From an uncultured bacterium (GTDB taxonomy: Bacteria; Myxococcota_A; Bradymonadia; UBA7976; VGTA01): a stretch of DNA of 64,000 nt. The first letter of the stretch is position 1. Every line of letters starts with the position of its first letter. The stretch lies in NCBI GenBank assembly GCA_943788935.1, contig CALSSE010000011.1, positions 186,001 to 250,000 on the forward strand. The letters are read 5' to 3'. The notes below the pieces were generated by a model, which made no database searches, was not told the origin of the DNA, and worked only from the letters and a program-made list of their open reading frames with translations. Of the stretch, positions 53,817-63,306 are shown piece after piece. Made by a program: the position numbers and the translations under genes.

Positions 53817-55676
53817 TTAGGTCTTAACGGTCTTGCTGTCATCATCACGAGAGTCTTTCTCTCCAATCTTCTCGAAGATGATGTCATGAATGGTCTGCTC
53901 TCCTAACTGCCAGAGAGCCTTACGATTGGGAGAGCGACCGAGGAGACCAAGCGGTACTCTAAAGCCTCCTTTATTTCGTCGACCTCCACCAAAGGGCCTG
54001 CCTGATTCATCATTGCCAAAGAGCTCTTTGAGCCATCGATCAGGGTCTACAGTAGCGGAAGAGGTTCGTAATGAGCCATCGACGTATTTATCATTAACGA
54101 TCCCAAAGACGACCGCGGTCTCAACGCCCTCATGTCGAATGAGGAAATCAGCGGTTTGAGCGATCCCATCTCGGTCCTCTTCACGCACAAACCCCACACC
54201 TGCGAGGAGGAAAGTGCCTTTGATAATCTTATTGTTAAGACCTTTAGTGATGATCTCCATCGTGCGGGCGGTCACAGATTGCTTACTGACCATGCGCAGG
54301 AGGTCACGATCGATAAATTGTCTGAGATAACCAGCCGCGTGAAAATCTCGAGCAGTGGCGAGCATGAGGTCATCGGTATCGGTGCGGATACCATGCATCA
54401 GCGCTGTCGCGATGTACGCATGCGTGGAGAGGCTCTTTTGTAATGAAAACTCGGGGACATACTCTAAGTATTCAGCGAAGATACTGCTCGTCGCCCCGAG
54501 GTCCTCTCGGATATCAATGAACTTCGCTTGTACTTTTCCAGTCTCTTTATGATGGTCAATGAAGGTGAGGAGAGGAGGGAGGAGGTTCATATCTTGACCA
54601 TTGATCGTCGCGTCTTGACTATCGACAAAAGCGAGATAGTCATATCCATCGAACTCAAAACTTTCATCGTAAAGCGTCATCTCCATCTCTATAACCTTAA
54701 CGAGCGCTCTATTCTCTGGGTGAGAGATCTCATCAAAATAGAGGATGGAAGACTTGATATCGAATTCACGATAACAATATTGAAGCGCTGAAGCGCTCCC
54801 GAGACAGTCAGGATCAGGGTGACCCTTAATCACAATTAAGACATTTGAACCTCGAGCCTCCTCAAGGGAGAGCAAGAAGGCTTCAAGTTTACGATAGCTC
54901 TTATCCAAGAGCTGTTTCTGATGTGGTAGGTTGGTAATGACCCGTGGCAGAGGAGAGGGGTCCTCAAAGAGCTCCCCTTCTTTGAAAGAGTCAGCGCTCA
55001 CTCCTGGAGCAGGTGTAACCTCTTGCAGATTAACGTGAGTAGGTGGTGAGTGGGCGATGAGGTCAAGGTCAGCCGGAGCTAGAGAGCTCAGCTGTACCGC
55101 ATGGTCGAATTGATCCGCATCATTGAGGCCCTCCACTTCACTCGAATCAAGAGCTGACTCAACATACCCTTTTGGTAACGGAGTCAAACTGACTGGTTGA
55201 GGAGTTTGGGAGTCTCCAACGGCATCTAAGCCAAGAGAAGGAACTCGAGGAGGAGTGGAGTCTTTAATCGCGTTGATTTGTTCATCATTTGCGATCAATT
55301 CACTCTCCTCGACCTCTTTGCTTTCGCTGAGGTGATCGAGATGTGTTGATTCAGAGTCGATTTGAGTCTCTTGTTGGTGGGCCTCACCTCGGTCTTCAGG
55401 GGGGAGTAGACCCATAGAGTCACGGTCGCTCTTGGTCTTCATTACCTCTAGAACCTGAAGTTTCAAAGACTCTTGAGCATCTAGACGATGAGGGAGCGTC
55501 TCCGTCGCAAAACGATTCAGCGGTTCAGCTTGGCCAGTACTGCTGTCGTCTATAAGATTTGATTGTGATGTGTCTCTTGGTGGGTGAGATGGGAGGTCGT
55601 GGTTCTCCTCATCTAGATTGGCAGACTCCATAGGGTTCTCCGAATTCTCATTAGATGTAATCGGCTCTGTTGACAT
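53817..55676 (-). CDS. DHH-family phosphoesterase with long acidic N-terminal extension
   Basis: About 619 residues from the ATG at 55676 (gagg eight bases upstream); an ATG at 55742 would add 22. Residues 1-260 are acidic, low complexity and probably disordered. The DHH domain begins at about 275: IVIKGHPDPDCLGSA, LAFVDSQD, TFIDHHKE and GIRTDTDD supply the Mn-binding Asp and His. A DHHA1-type C-terminal domain ends with RPFGGGRRNKGGFRVPLG. Such proteins are nanoRNases, pAp phosphatases or cyclic-dinucleotide phosphodiesterases; the subclass is not clear. No signal or membrane segment. Confidence 0.88.
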   Translation of the reverse strand: MSTEPITSNENSENPMESANLDEENHDLPSHPPRDTSQSNLIDDSSTGQAEPLNRFATETLPHRLDAQESLKLQVLEVMKTKSDRDSMGLLPPEDRGEAHQQETQIDSESTHLDHLSESKEVEESELIANDEQINAIKDSTPPRVPSLGLDAVGDSQTPQPVSLTPLPKGYVESALDSSEVEGLNDADQFDHAVQLSSLAPADLDLIAHSPPTHVNLQEVTPAPGVSADSFKEGELFEDPSPLPRVITNLPHQKQLLDKSYRKLEAFLLSLEEARGSNVLIVIKGHPDPDCLGSASALQYCYREFDIKSSILYFDEISHPENRALVKVIEMEMTLYDESFEFDGYDYLAFVDSQDATINGQDMNLLPPLLTFIDHHKETGKVQAKFIDIREDLGATSSIFAEYLEYVPEFSLQKSLSTHAYIATALMHGIRTDTDDLMLATARDFHAAGYLRQFIDRDLLRMVSKQSVTARTMEIITKGLNNKIIKGTFLLAGVGFVREEDRDGIAQTADFLIRHEGVETAVVFGIVNDKYVDGSLRTSSATVDPDRWLKELFGNDESGRPFGGGRRNKGGFRVPLGLLGRSPNRKALWQLGEQTIHDIIFEKIGEKDSRDDDSKTVKT

Positions 55677-55782
55677 CGTCGGACCTCGCTCTAAACAGGG
55701 ACTCTCAAGGAGATGATAGTGAAAGGTTGTGATCATCTCCATCTAGCATAAACTGTGTGAGGGTAATGCACAAGAAAAGGGA

Positions 55783-56460
55783 TCACCGTTGCCGATGAGT
55801 GGGGGGGCTTTTATCCTTATTGGGTAAGTGTGGTGAGCCCAAATTCGCCGGTATATCTTCGTTTAGAGACTTCTTGATGCTCAGTTGCTGTTTAAATGCG
55901 GAGATGGTCTGAGAGGGTAGCTTCAGCTTAGAGCCGTGTTGATCTAGCCAAGAGATTAACTCTTCTCGAGAGCGCTCTCCTCGCTCATTAAGTCGTTTAA
56001 AATGACCCTTGTCTTGGTGACAGTCACTACACTCTCTCCCTTGATCCGCTGCGTAACGCCATTGGATCAAAGATTTCGCCCCCAATACAGTGAGCCCTCG
56101 CTTTCCGATATGACAATCCGCACATTTAAGGTCTTGTTCAGAGCTAATAGCCATCATCTGTAAGCTGATCAAATAAGTAGAGTCAATGTAGTCCTTGAAG
56201 TTACGAGTGTGGCAATAATAGCAGGGACGCTTGAGTGGTTTACTCATCTGTCTCATCTGTCGACGTCTCGATTTTAAATCATCGGACTTATACCATTGTG
56301 AGGCCCGCTCTCTCCATGATGAGATGGGCCCTTTGAGGGTGACTGTAGAGCGAGGGGCGATAGCGCTTGGTAGTATCTCTTGATCATCGGCGTGACTCAT
56401 AGGCAGGGTGAGCCAAAGGGAGAGCGAAACCAGACAGTGAGAAATCGCTAGCCGATACAC
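55783..56460 (-). CDS. Periplasmic triheme c-type cytochrome
   Basis: 225 residues from a GTG at 56460 with aagga just upstream. The signal peptide ends near LPMSHA. Three CxxCH heme-attachment sites are present: CYYCH, CADCH and CSDCH, with spacing like small NapC/NrfH- or c7-type multiheme proteins. Heme attachment implies a periplasmic electron-transfer role. The C-terminal 60 residues are polar and heme-free. It follows the cobalamin adenosyltransferase gene by 17 bases. Redox partner unknown. Confidence 0.82.
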   Translation of the reverse strand: MYRLAISHCLVSLSLWLTLPMSHADDQEILPSAIAPRSTVTLKGPISSWRERASQWYKSDDLKSRRRQMRQMSKPLKRPCYYCHTRNFKDYIDSTYLISLQMMAISSEQDLKCADCHIGKRGLTVLGAKSLIQWRYAADQGRECSDCHQDKGHFKRLNERGERSREELISWLDQHGSKLKLPSQTISAFKQQLSIKKSLNEDIPANLGSPHLPNKDKSPPTHRQR

Positions 56461-56477
56461 TGATCCTTACCTCACCT

Positions 56478-57131
56478 TCAGTTTTTGTTTGGGGTCCATA
56501 GGTGCTCTTCACTACCGTTTTCAGAGATCACCCAACGGCTCCACACGAAGAGGGCATCAGAGAGACGATTGAGGTAAGGGATAGCGGTGTCACCAATCTC
56601 TTCAACCTCGGCTAGTCTGACGCAGATACGCTCGGCTCTTCGGCAGATCGTCCGCGCCATGTGTAGCTCAACGTTAGGGCGATTCCCGCCGGGTAAGACA
56701 AAGCTCCGCAGCTCAGGGAGATGCTGATTATAGTGATCTATATGCCGTTCGAGTTGTTGGACGTCTTCTTGAGTAACCTGGGGCTGCATGGGGTGAAGGT
56801 CTTCAAGTTTTGTCGCTAGGAGAGACCCTAAGTTAAATAGCGAGTTTTGGACACGATGGAGCACATCTGCCAGCTCGACAAAGTTAAGCTCAAGACAAGA
56901 GAGCCTCGCTGCTCCGATATAAGCATTGAGCTCATCAACGGTTCCATAGGACTCGATTCTTAAATCAGCTTTTGATATTTTCTGTCCACCGACGAGGCGT
57001 GTTAAGCCTTGGTCTCCATGCCTTGTATACACTCGATTGATCGCTAATTCGGGATCCTTAAAGCGTTCTGATGTAGGCGGGGCGCTCTCATCCAATGCAG
57101 GAGTGGCTGGGATTTCTTTGGTTTGACTCAT
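56478..57131 (-). CDS. Cob(I)alamin adenosyltransferase, PduO type
   Basis: 217 residues. After a 30-residue polar leader the family signature starts: VYTRHGDQGLTRLVGG (ATP-binding), GTVDELNAYIG, FNLGSLLAT, FVLPGGN and the ARTICRRAERICVRL helix, ending in NRLSDALFVWSRW. These are the ATP and corrinoid residues of the PduO/MMAB class, which makes adenosylcobalamin. The ATG at 57131 has aagg seven bases upstream. It lies between the matrixin gene and the cytochrome gene on the same strand. Confidence 0.93.
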   Translation of the reverse strand: MSQTKEIPATPALDESAPPTSERFKDPELAINRVYTRHGDQGLTRLVGGQKISKADLRIESYGTVDELNAYIGAARLSCLELNFVELADVLHRVQNSLFNLGSLLATKLEDLHPMQPQVTQEDVQQLERHIDHYNQHLPELRSFVLPGGNRPNVELHMARTICRRAERICVRLAEVEEIGDTAIPYLNRLSDALFVWSRWVISENGSEEHLWTPNKN

Positions 57132-57153
57132 CAGGAGACCTTAAGTTGTGAGG

Positions 57154-58899
57154 TTAGTTTATTCGTTGACGATGAGCTGTAATACTTATTCGAAGTAGTA
57201 TCATAAGCCCCGTAAAGAGACAAAGTAGCCAGTGTTCGTTTCGCCGAGGTTGAGATAAAGTCGCATGACACCCAGACTCATTAGGAGAAGATTCGATCAC
57301 TTTGGTCTCATCATCATTGTTGTCGGGAGACTGATTATTAGCACTAGGTGGGTTTAGAGCAGGGCGCTCGCCTTCACAAATAAAACCCTCATCATCGTCT
57401 ACTCCTTCCACACAGAGAGCTAAAAATGGGGTGATCGCTGAGCAGCCCCAGCCTATGGGGCAACAGCGATCAGCGGTGCAGCTAATCGTACAGCTCCCAG
57501 GATCTAACAACTCTTGAGTATTTGGGTCACGAAGAGTGCCTACGCACCTTAAGTCCTCTCCACATGTAGGCTCTTCAAAGGGTGTTTCTGGATTCTCCCA
57601 GCAAGGGTCTCCAATGCCTCGCTCACCAGCGGTAGGAATCTTTTGGCAAGCGTCACCTGAGGGCTGTAGATCCACACAACGATACCCTTGAGGACAGCCC
57701 TCCTCACAAGCATAGGAGCAGTAAGGGATCGGCTCACCGCTCACTTGACTGAGGTAAAGAGGATCATTGAGACAAAAGAGCCCCTCTTCACAGCGACCGC
57801 TCTCTTCACAGTCTTCCCCAAAGGCAGGATCGGGGGTGTCGCTCCCTCTCGCGCAGACGTCTCCTCCTCCTTGGAGTCCAGCACATTGCATTCCTTCTGG
57901 GCATAAACCTTGATCGCAAGGGCCGCTACAATAGCTCTCATCATCATCACTGAGACAGATCAGATCAGCTTGGCAAGCCACCTGCTCTCCACACGGCTCA
58001 TTAAAGCCTACGCGTTCAAGCTCTGGGCTCTCACCTGGGGCACAAGCGCCGCTCCCTGAAGAGAGCTGGGCACAGTAATAGTCGTCGGGACAGGGAGTTG
58101 AAGAGTCACAGCTCTGAGAACAAAACTGATCCATCCCATCACTGACACAGAAGAGGGGGTTCAAACATAGCTCTTGAGCACATGACTCACCAAAATCTGC
58201 GGTCCCCATCTGCATTGGAGGTGGGTCATCGGGTACTACAGGCGCCTCTCCTCCTGAGGGATACAAAGCGCAAGCGCCATCGATATCATCTTGAGAGAGA
58301 GAGCGAGCGCTGCTGTCATTAGGTCCGGTAGAAGGCCACATCGTCGACCCTGAGACCGAAGAGTGATCAAGACCGAGCGCGTGACCTACTTCGTGTGCGG
58401 TCACACTCTCTACATCGGTGCCGAGGCCACTCTCTCCGATCACCGCCCAAGTATGATGGAAACCATTGTATTTAATATCGGTGTCTATAAATCCTTGGAA
58501 ATTAAAAATCGATGAGGTGATGGCAAGGGCGGCCGCTGAATCGTCCCAAGATTGCTCTCGCCAGCTGACAACATTCTCTTGGTCATCCACTCCCCAAGAG
58601 TTGTTATTCGTTCGGCCATTAGGGTTCCATGCCATATAAGCACAAGAGATGTCTGTCCACACTTGAAAGCCGCCGTGAATCGCTTCTAAGCATTGAGAGT
58701 CGGAGAGGTCTGAGCTGAGAGTAGAGTTCACCGTGTAGGGAACGTTCCCTCCTGAAGAGAGAGTCCACTTGCTACCTGTAAAGTTATAGCCCCATACCGA
58801 TGAGCTAGATGAGCTAGTGAAGATGAATACCATGACATAGACGAAAAAGAGGAAGCGACTCTTGCGGATCATATAAACGATTGATTGGGCGCTCATCAT
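57154..58899 (-). CDS. Matrixin-type zinc metalloprotease with Cys-rich repeats and MYXO-CTERM-like tail
   Basis: 581 residues. A signal peptide (FLFFVYVMVFIFTSS) is followed by an M10-type catalytic domain with the zinc motif HEVGHALGLDH (169-179) and a downstream Met turn (TMWPS). Residues 230-510 have several Cys-rich units (CAQELCLNPLFC, CPDDYYC, CQADLICL) like those of the lipoprotein at 21435. The C-terminus has SGC, a hydrophobic segment (WLLCLFTGLMILL) and basic residues, the layout of MYXO-CTERM sorting signals. It should be exported and then processed or anchored. No cysteine-switch propeptide is visible. The ATGATG start overlaps the stop of the upstream gene. Confidence 0.85.
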   Translation of the reverse strand: MMSAQSIVYMIRKSRFLFFVYVMVFIFTSSSSSSVWGYNFTGSKWTLSSGGNVPYTVNSTLSSDLSDSQCLEAIHGGFQVWTDISCAYMAWNPNGRTNNNSWGVDDQENVVSWREQSWDDSAAALAITSSIFNFQGFIDTDIKYNGFHHTWAVIGESGLGTDVESVTAHEVGHALGLDHSSVSGSTMWPSTGPNDSSARSLSQDDIDGACALYPSGGEAPVVPDDPPPMQMGTADFGESCAQELCLNPLFCVSDGMDQFCSQSCDSSTPCPDDYYCAQLSSGSGACAPGESPELERVGFNEPCGEQVACQADLICLSDDDESYCSGPCDQGLCPEGMQCAGLQGGGDVCARGSDTPDPAFGEDCEESGRCEEGLFCLNDPLYLSQVSGEPIPYCSYACEEGCPQGYRCVDLQPSGDACQKIPTAGERGIGDPCWENPETPFEEPTCGEDLRCVGTLRDPNTQELLDPGSCTISCTADRCCPIGWGCSAITPFLALCVEGVDDDEGFICEGERPALNPPSANNQSPDNNDDETKVIESSPNESGCHATLSQPRRNEHWLLCLFTGLMILLRISITAHRQRIN

Positions 58900-59624
58900 G
58901 GTGCTCCTCTCTGGTTAGTGCTCTGATGGTTGATCTGGTGATTGACCTTAGAGACTGATGGAGAATAGACCTCTGTGTCGGTGAGAGGTTTTGGGTGGCT
59001 AGCTCCTCTAGTGACCAAGCGCCTTAGCTGATCGAGAGGCATATCGTTGAGATCACCTCTCACAGTTGAGAAGGATTGAGTAGAGCTAGCTTTATGGAGA
59101 TGAGCGACGACATTGGAGCGAGTGACCCATTCCTCTTCGCCTCTCACCTGGATCTTAAACCATCCTTGAGACATCCCGGCGAAAACCCAGTGCCCAGTAG
59201 ATGCTCGCTCTAAGAAGAAGATGCCGCGATCATTGAGGTGGAGCTGTGGTTGCCCATAAATCACTTGTTTTCGTCGATGAACTCCTTGACCCAGCTCTCC
59301 CCCCCTCAGAGAGATCTCTAAGTATTGGCTCTCTCTCTTAAGAGTACCTCTCCACATCACTTCAATCTGAAGAGTATATCGAGTCCATATCGAACCCTCA
59401 TGATCTTCGACAACATCACGCTCTATCACTTGGCCTTCAAAGACCAAGTCACTCAGGCGAGTGAGCTGACCGAGAGTTAGAGGGATCAGACTCGTCGCCT
59501 CTGCCTTTTGACACAGTAAAAGACGCTGAGGGTCAACTTGACAGACTAAACTTAAACATAATGAGAGCAGCGCTGTGATAAAGACAGCTGATCTCTTACC
59601 TCTTAGATGAGCGCTTTGATACAT
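58896..59624 (-). CDS. Exported protein coupled to the matrixin gene
   Basis: 242 residues with a signal peptide (ITALLSLCLSLVCQV, cleavage perhaps after KAEA). The mature part begins ATSLIPLTLGQLTRLSDLVF, then alternates strands (SIWTRYTLQIEVMWRG, GIFFLERASTGHWVF) in a compact beta domain. Its stop overlaps the protease start by four bases, so the pair is made together. An inhibitor, chaperone or co-secreted partner of the protease is a natural guess but has no sequence proof. Confidence 0.75.
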   Translation of the reverse strand: MYQSAHLRGKRSAVFITALLSLCLSLVCQVDPQRLLLCQKAEATSLIPLTLGQLTRLSDLVFEGQVIERDVVEDHEGSIWTRYTLQIEVMWRGTLKRESQYLEISLRGGELGQGVHRRKQVIYGQPQLHLNDRGIFFLERASTGHWVFAGMSQGWFKIQVRGEEEWVTRSNVVAHLHKASSTQSFSTVRGDLNDMPLDQLRRLVTRGASHPKPLTDTEVYSPSVSKVNHQINHQSTNQRGAP

Positions 59625-59836
59625 AACGGGAGTCCTCTAGGGCAACGTGTGATGTGTAGCGCTCCCTCGAGGTCAATAAGAAGGTTCAATCAAGATCGAG
59701 GGAGGGCCAAGCGGAGTAGGTCTTTTCTTACGAGAAGACATCTTTTGGAACAGGTGCCTTAAGGATAGATACCTTGAGCGCACTCTAAGTTACGAGGTTC
59801 GTAAAGAGGTAGAGTGTCTAAAACGAGATCAATCGC

Positions 59837-61393
59837 CTATCGGGCATAGCTGACGACTCGCGTCGGACGAATCACCATCACTTTAACGTCTTCTTCAAAA
59901 GAGAACTCCTCTTCTATTCTCTGAGCGAGATCACGAGCGAGAACCACGGCGCTCTGATCATCTACTTTAGCGTTATCGACGACGACTCGTAATTCTTGAC
60001 CCGCCTTGAAGGCGAATACTTTTTCAACAGGGTCAAGCTCTTGAATAAACTCTTCTAGCGCTTCTAGTCGCTGGAGCTGAGCAGCGAGCGCCGCTCGACG
60101 AGCGCCAGGACGGGCGCTAGAGAGAATATTGGCGGCAGCGATGATCTGCGCGAGAAGACTAGACTGGCCCTCTTCATCATGATGAGCGCTCACCGCGGTA
60201 ACGATGGCTTTCGCTTCACCATATTTTTTACAGAGCGCTGAGCCCGCTTCGGCGTGATCACCATCGACAAGTTGATCAGCCGCCTTACCGATGTCATGTA
60301 GGAGTCCTGCACGGCGAGCTTGCTTAGGCTTAAGGCCAAGCTCAGCGGCGATCATTCCAGCGATGGCTCCCACTTCAACGCTATGTTGTAAGACGTTTTG
60401 AGCGAAACTCGTTGTAAAATGGAGACGACCCAAGAGTTTGAGGAGCTCGGGATGAAGTCCGCTGATTTCTAGCTCTAAAGCGGCGCTCTCTCCATATTGT
60501 CGGGTGAGCGTCTCTAGCTCACTCTCGCTTCTACGGATCGACTCTTCGATGCGAGCGATATTTATTCTTCCATCAAGTAGGAGACGCTCTAGCGCTCGTT
60601 TAGCGATCTCACGACGAATCGGATTAAAACAGGAGATCACGACCGCGCCTGGTGTATCATCAATGAGCAAGTCACAGCCTGAGAGTTGGCTGAAAGCGCG
60701 TATGTTTCTTCCCTCTCTACCAATGATCTTACCGGTTTGGTTCTCTTTAATAGGGATTGATATCGTCGCATGCTCAGCGATATGTTCACCGGCATAGCGT
60801 TGAACAGACTGAGCGATAAGCGCTCTCGCTTGTTCTTCAGCGATCGATTTAGAGGTCTCTTCGATTTGTCGGATCTTATCTACCGCTTCTAGCTTGGCTT
60901 GGCGCTCTAAGTCGAGCATCAGCTGCGCTTTCGCTTCTTCACGCGTTAAACCTGAGCGGGCTGCTAAGAGCTCCTCGGCCTCAGTCACCTGTGACTCAAG
61001 TCGGGTCTTTTGTTGATCCAGCTGGCGTTCCCTCTTAGTGAGATCACGCTCTTGACGGTTGAGCTCTTTATCCCTGCGAGTGATCTCTCTCTCTCGCTGA
61101 TCTAAGCGCTCCGAGTGTTCAGTGATGGTATCTTCTCGGACTTTTAACGCTGATTTCCTCTCACGCTCAGCCTCTTTGATGGTCGATTTTAGATCTTGTT
61201 CAAGCTCTTTGTACTCTCTCTTGATCTGCTCTTCACTCTCTTGTAACTCAAGTTCCAGATTTTCTTTAGCGCTCAGATAGGCGGCACTATTCTCTGGCTT
61301 AGGAGCTAAATACTTAGAAGCCAGAGCGCCCGCAGTTCCTCCAGTCAATAGAGGGAGGAGCCACTCCCAAGAAATCTCAGCTAGTTGTATCAA
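59837..61393 (-). CDS. rny: Ribonuclease Y
   Basis: 518 residues, the usual length. An N-terminal membrane anchor (WEWLLPLLTGGTAGALAS) is followed by a long coiled coil (about 35-190), a KH domain (GKIIGREGRNIRAFSQLSGC, DDTPGAVVISCF) and an HD nuclease domain with LLHDIGKA and the HH pair in VSAHHDEE. It makes endonucleolytic cuts in mRNA at the inner membrane. The start is a TTG at 61393 with gagag eight bases upstream; no ATG fits. It lies 38 bases after the 5-formyl-THF cyclo-ligase gene, in a unit with zapA. Confidence 0.96.
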   Translation of the reverse strand: MIQLAEISWEWLLPLLTGGTAGALASKYLAPKPENSAAYLSAKENLELELQESEEQIKREYKELEQDLKSTIKEAERERKSALKVREDTITEHSERLDQREREITRRDKELNRQERDLTKRERQLDQQKTRLESQVTEAEELLAARSGLTREEAKAQLMLDLERQAKLEAVDKIRQIEETSKSIAEEQARALIAQSVQRYAGEHIAEHATISIPIKENQTGKIIGREGRNIRAFSQLSGCDLLIDDTPGAVVISCFNPIRREIAKRALERLLLDGRINIARIEESIRRSESELETLTRQYGESAALELEISGLHPELLKLLGRLHFTTSFAQNVLQHSVEVGAIAGMIAAELGLKPKQARRAGLLHDIGKAADQLVDGDHAEAGSALCKKYGEAKAIVTAVSAHHDEEGQSSLLAQIIAAANILSSARPGARRAALAAQLQRLEALEEFIQELDPVEKVFAFKAGQELRVVVDNAKVDDQSAVVLARDLAQRIEEEFSFEEDVKVMVIRPTRVVSYAR

Positions 61394-61430
61394 TGTATAT
61401 TCTCTCTACTTAGCTTGAGCTCGTCGGAGC

Positions 61431-62051
61431 TTATGTATCTAAGCGCGGTGTATGTAATCCGCTCTCGGTGATGAGAGCGTCAAGAGGGATATCCCAAGGC
61501 TCTCTTGGGAGATCAGAGCGCAGTTGAAAGTTGAAACCTACACCAAAAGTCTTAAGAGTCCAAGAGGACTGAGCATTATGGGCGAGTGTTCGATCATAAT
61601 GTCCACCGCCTAAGCCGAGGCGAAGACCTGTCTGAGGACAGAAAGCAAGCCCAGGGATAAAGAGGAGACGAATCTGCTCGAGCTCTACTTTAGGTCCTAT
61701 CGGCAATGAGAGACGTCTTGATCGATCCCAAGCGGTAGGTTTGATAAAGCTGAGCGGTGATCCCACCTTGTGGGTGGGAAAGACAAGCCTCGCCTTATGA
61801 TCTCCTATTGAGGTAGCACAGAATGGTAAGTGATCAGTCCGCTCACCGTTATTCCACAGTAAAGAGAGATCAACTTCACCGTCAAAGGGCGCATACACAC
61901 CAACGAGACCTTTGGGGTATTGAGTGAGTTGATGTTTGATTTCTTGGACGATGAGGGCTTCGGCAGAGGCACGTTGGTTGGCCGCTAAAGAGAGCCTTTG
62001 GGCTCTGAGTTCCTTGCGGAGAGTGACTTTATGATGAGCGACTGTGTCCAT
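61431..62051 (-). CDS. 5-formyltetrahydrofolate cyclo-ligase
   Basis: 206 residues. It has the N-terminal KVTLRKELRAQRLSL Arg/Lys motif, the substrate strand VGVYAPFDGEVDL and the ATP-binding PGLAFCPQTGLRLGLGGGHYDR. It converts 5-formyl-THF to 5,10-methenyl-THF, recycling folate in the cytoplasm. Located 16 bases after zapA and before rny. In enterics the 6S RNA gene sits between zapA and this gene; here there is no room for it. Confidence 0.93.
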   Translation of the reverse strand: MDTVAHHKVTLRKELRAQRLSLAANQRASAEALIVQEIKHQLTQYPKGLVGVYAPFDGEVDLSLLWNNGERTDHLPFCATSIGDHKARLVFPTHKVGSPLSFIKPTAWDRSRRLSLPIGPKVELEQIRLLFIPGLAFCPQTGLRLGLGGGHYDRTLAHNAQSSWTLKTFGVGFNFQLRSDLPREPWDIPLDALITESGLHTPRLDT

Positions 62052-62067
62052 GAGTAGTCGGGATCTT

Positions 62068-62355
62068 TTAAGAGGGGGTGGAGAGTGGCTCTAAGGTCTC
62101 CAAGATACCTAAAAGATTTTGAATTTTATCTTCCGCGGTCTCTTGGATGTCATATAAGCGGTCTTGAGTGTTCATCAGTTCATCCATCAAGGCGAGGGCG
62201 ACAAACAGGAGCGCTTCTCTACTGTCAGGGATCACTCTCTGAGTCTCATGAATACGTTCGTTGAGCTCTTCGCTCACTTTTAGCAGATGCTCTTCATTGC
62301 TTGAGGAGCGAACCTTGATTATGCGCCCACCGATCGTCAACTGAATCTCTTTCAT
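62068..62355 (-). CDS. zapA: Cell division protein ZapA
   Basis: 95 residues, normal size. The N-terminal strand MKEIQLTIGGRIIKV, the LNERIHETQRV helix and the long C-terminal coiled coil (ALLFVALALMDELMNTQDRL) match ZapA, which bundles FtsZ filaments at the division site. ATG at 62355. First gene of a unit with the folate cyclo-ligase and rny. Confidence 0.9.
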   Translation of the reverse strand: MKEIQLTIGGRIIKVRSSSNEEHLLKVSEELNERIHETQRVIPDSREALLFVALALMDELMNTQDRLYDIQETAEDKIQNLLGILETLEPLSTPS

Positions 62356-62460
62356 GGCCTCTTATACCTCTCTCATTAGTGAGTTTGAAGTCTCATTTGT
62401 GGAATCAAATTTATAGGATTAGGAAGATGGAGCAAGTGTCGGAAGGTGGAGCGAGTGCTA

Positions 62461-62506
62461 GAGAGGAGATGAAGCGAGTCTCAGAGAGGAGATGAAGCGA
62501 GTCTCA
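62461..62506. repeat. 23-bp direct repeat at the end of the exonuclease gene
   Basis: GAGAGGAGATGAAGCGAGTC plus TCA occurs twice in tandem (62461-62483, 62484-62506). A related gcgagtg/ggagc motif occurs just upstream (62438-62460). The second copy contributes the last codons of the exonuclease gene. Confidence 0.8.
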
Positions 62507-63257
62507 GGGAGATGGGACAGTGGTCTGAGCCATAAATATCATTATGAATCTCGGCGTCAATAACCCGCTCGATAAGGCTTGAAGATACCAAGAAATAATC
62601 GATACGCCACCCCACATTCCTATCTCTTGCTCCAGCGCGGTAACTCCACCACGAATATTTTACTCGCTCAGGGTGAAGATGACGAAAACTATCGATGAAC
62701 CCTGCGCTTAAGTAACGCTCAAACCCGTCGATTTCCGCTTGGGTAAACCCCGGGTTCTTATTATAGTTTGACTTAGGATTCTTGAGATCAATCTCCCGAT
62801 GAGCGACGTTGAGATCTCCACAGATCACGACCGGTTTACGTTGCTCTAACTCTTTGAGATAGGCACAAAAATCGACATCCCATTCTTGTGATCGGTAGGG
62901 GAGACGCTTAAGGGCACTCGACGCGTTAGGCACATAGACATTCACCACGAAGAGCTCATCTAGTTCAATGGTGATGACTCTCCCTTCTTGGTCATGTTTC
63001 TCAATACCTATGCCGAAAGACACTGATCGAAAAGGGATTTTACTGAGTATCGCGGTACCGCTATATCCTTTTTTTACCGCTCCTAGAGCTTCTACATGGT
63101 ACTCACTCAAGTCAATGAGTGCTTCTTTGGTCTGCTCGGGGGTCGCTTTGGTCTCTTGTAGACAAACGATATCAGCGTTTAAGGCGCGGAGATCTTCAAC
63201 TAACGTTCGCTTAGAGCAAGCTCTCACCCCATTCACGTTAAAACTCACAAACTTCAC
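62481..63257 (-). CDS. xthA: Exodeoxyribonuclease III
   Basis: 258 residues with the complete EEP nuclease set: FNVNGVRA, CLQETKA, GYSGTAILSK, GDLNVAHREIDL, WRIDYFLVS and GSDHCPISL. It acts as AP endonuclease and 3' exonuclease in base-excision repair. The GTG start at 63257 has gaggtga upstream. Single gene; the last codons lie in a 23-bp repeat. Confidence 0.95.
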   Translation of the reverse strand: MKFVSFNVNGVRACSKRTLVEDLRALNADIVCLQETKATPEQTKEALIDLSEYHVEALGAVKKGYSGTAILSKIPFRSVSFGIGIEKHDQEGRVITIELDELFVVNVYVPNASSALKRLPYRSQEWDVDFCAYLKELEQRKPVVICGDLNVAHREIDLKNPKSNYNKNPGFTQAEIDGFERYLSAGFIDSFRHLHPERVKYSWWSYRAGARDRNVGWRIDYFLVSSSLIERVIDAEIHNDIYGSDHCPISLRLASSPL

Positions 63258-63306
63258 TGATCACCTCTGATCTTACTGGTTACTATTTGTCTGATGAGCA
63301 TACGAC

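Noticed and set aside
59673..59741. 22-residue basic reading frame on the minus strand
   Set aside because: Starts with ATG but has no ribosome binding site, and nothing supports it as a gene; the region also contains small inverted repeats.
62052..62067. 6S RNA between zapA and the folate cyclo-ligase
   Set aside because: The gap is only 16 bases, unlike the arrangement in enteric bacteria.
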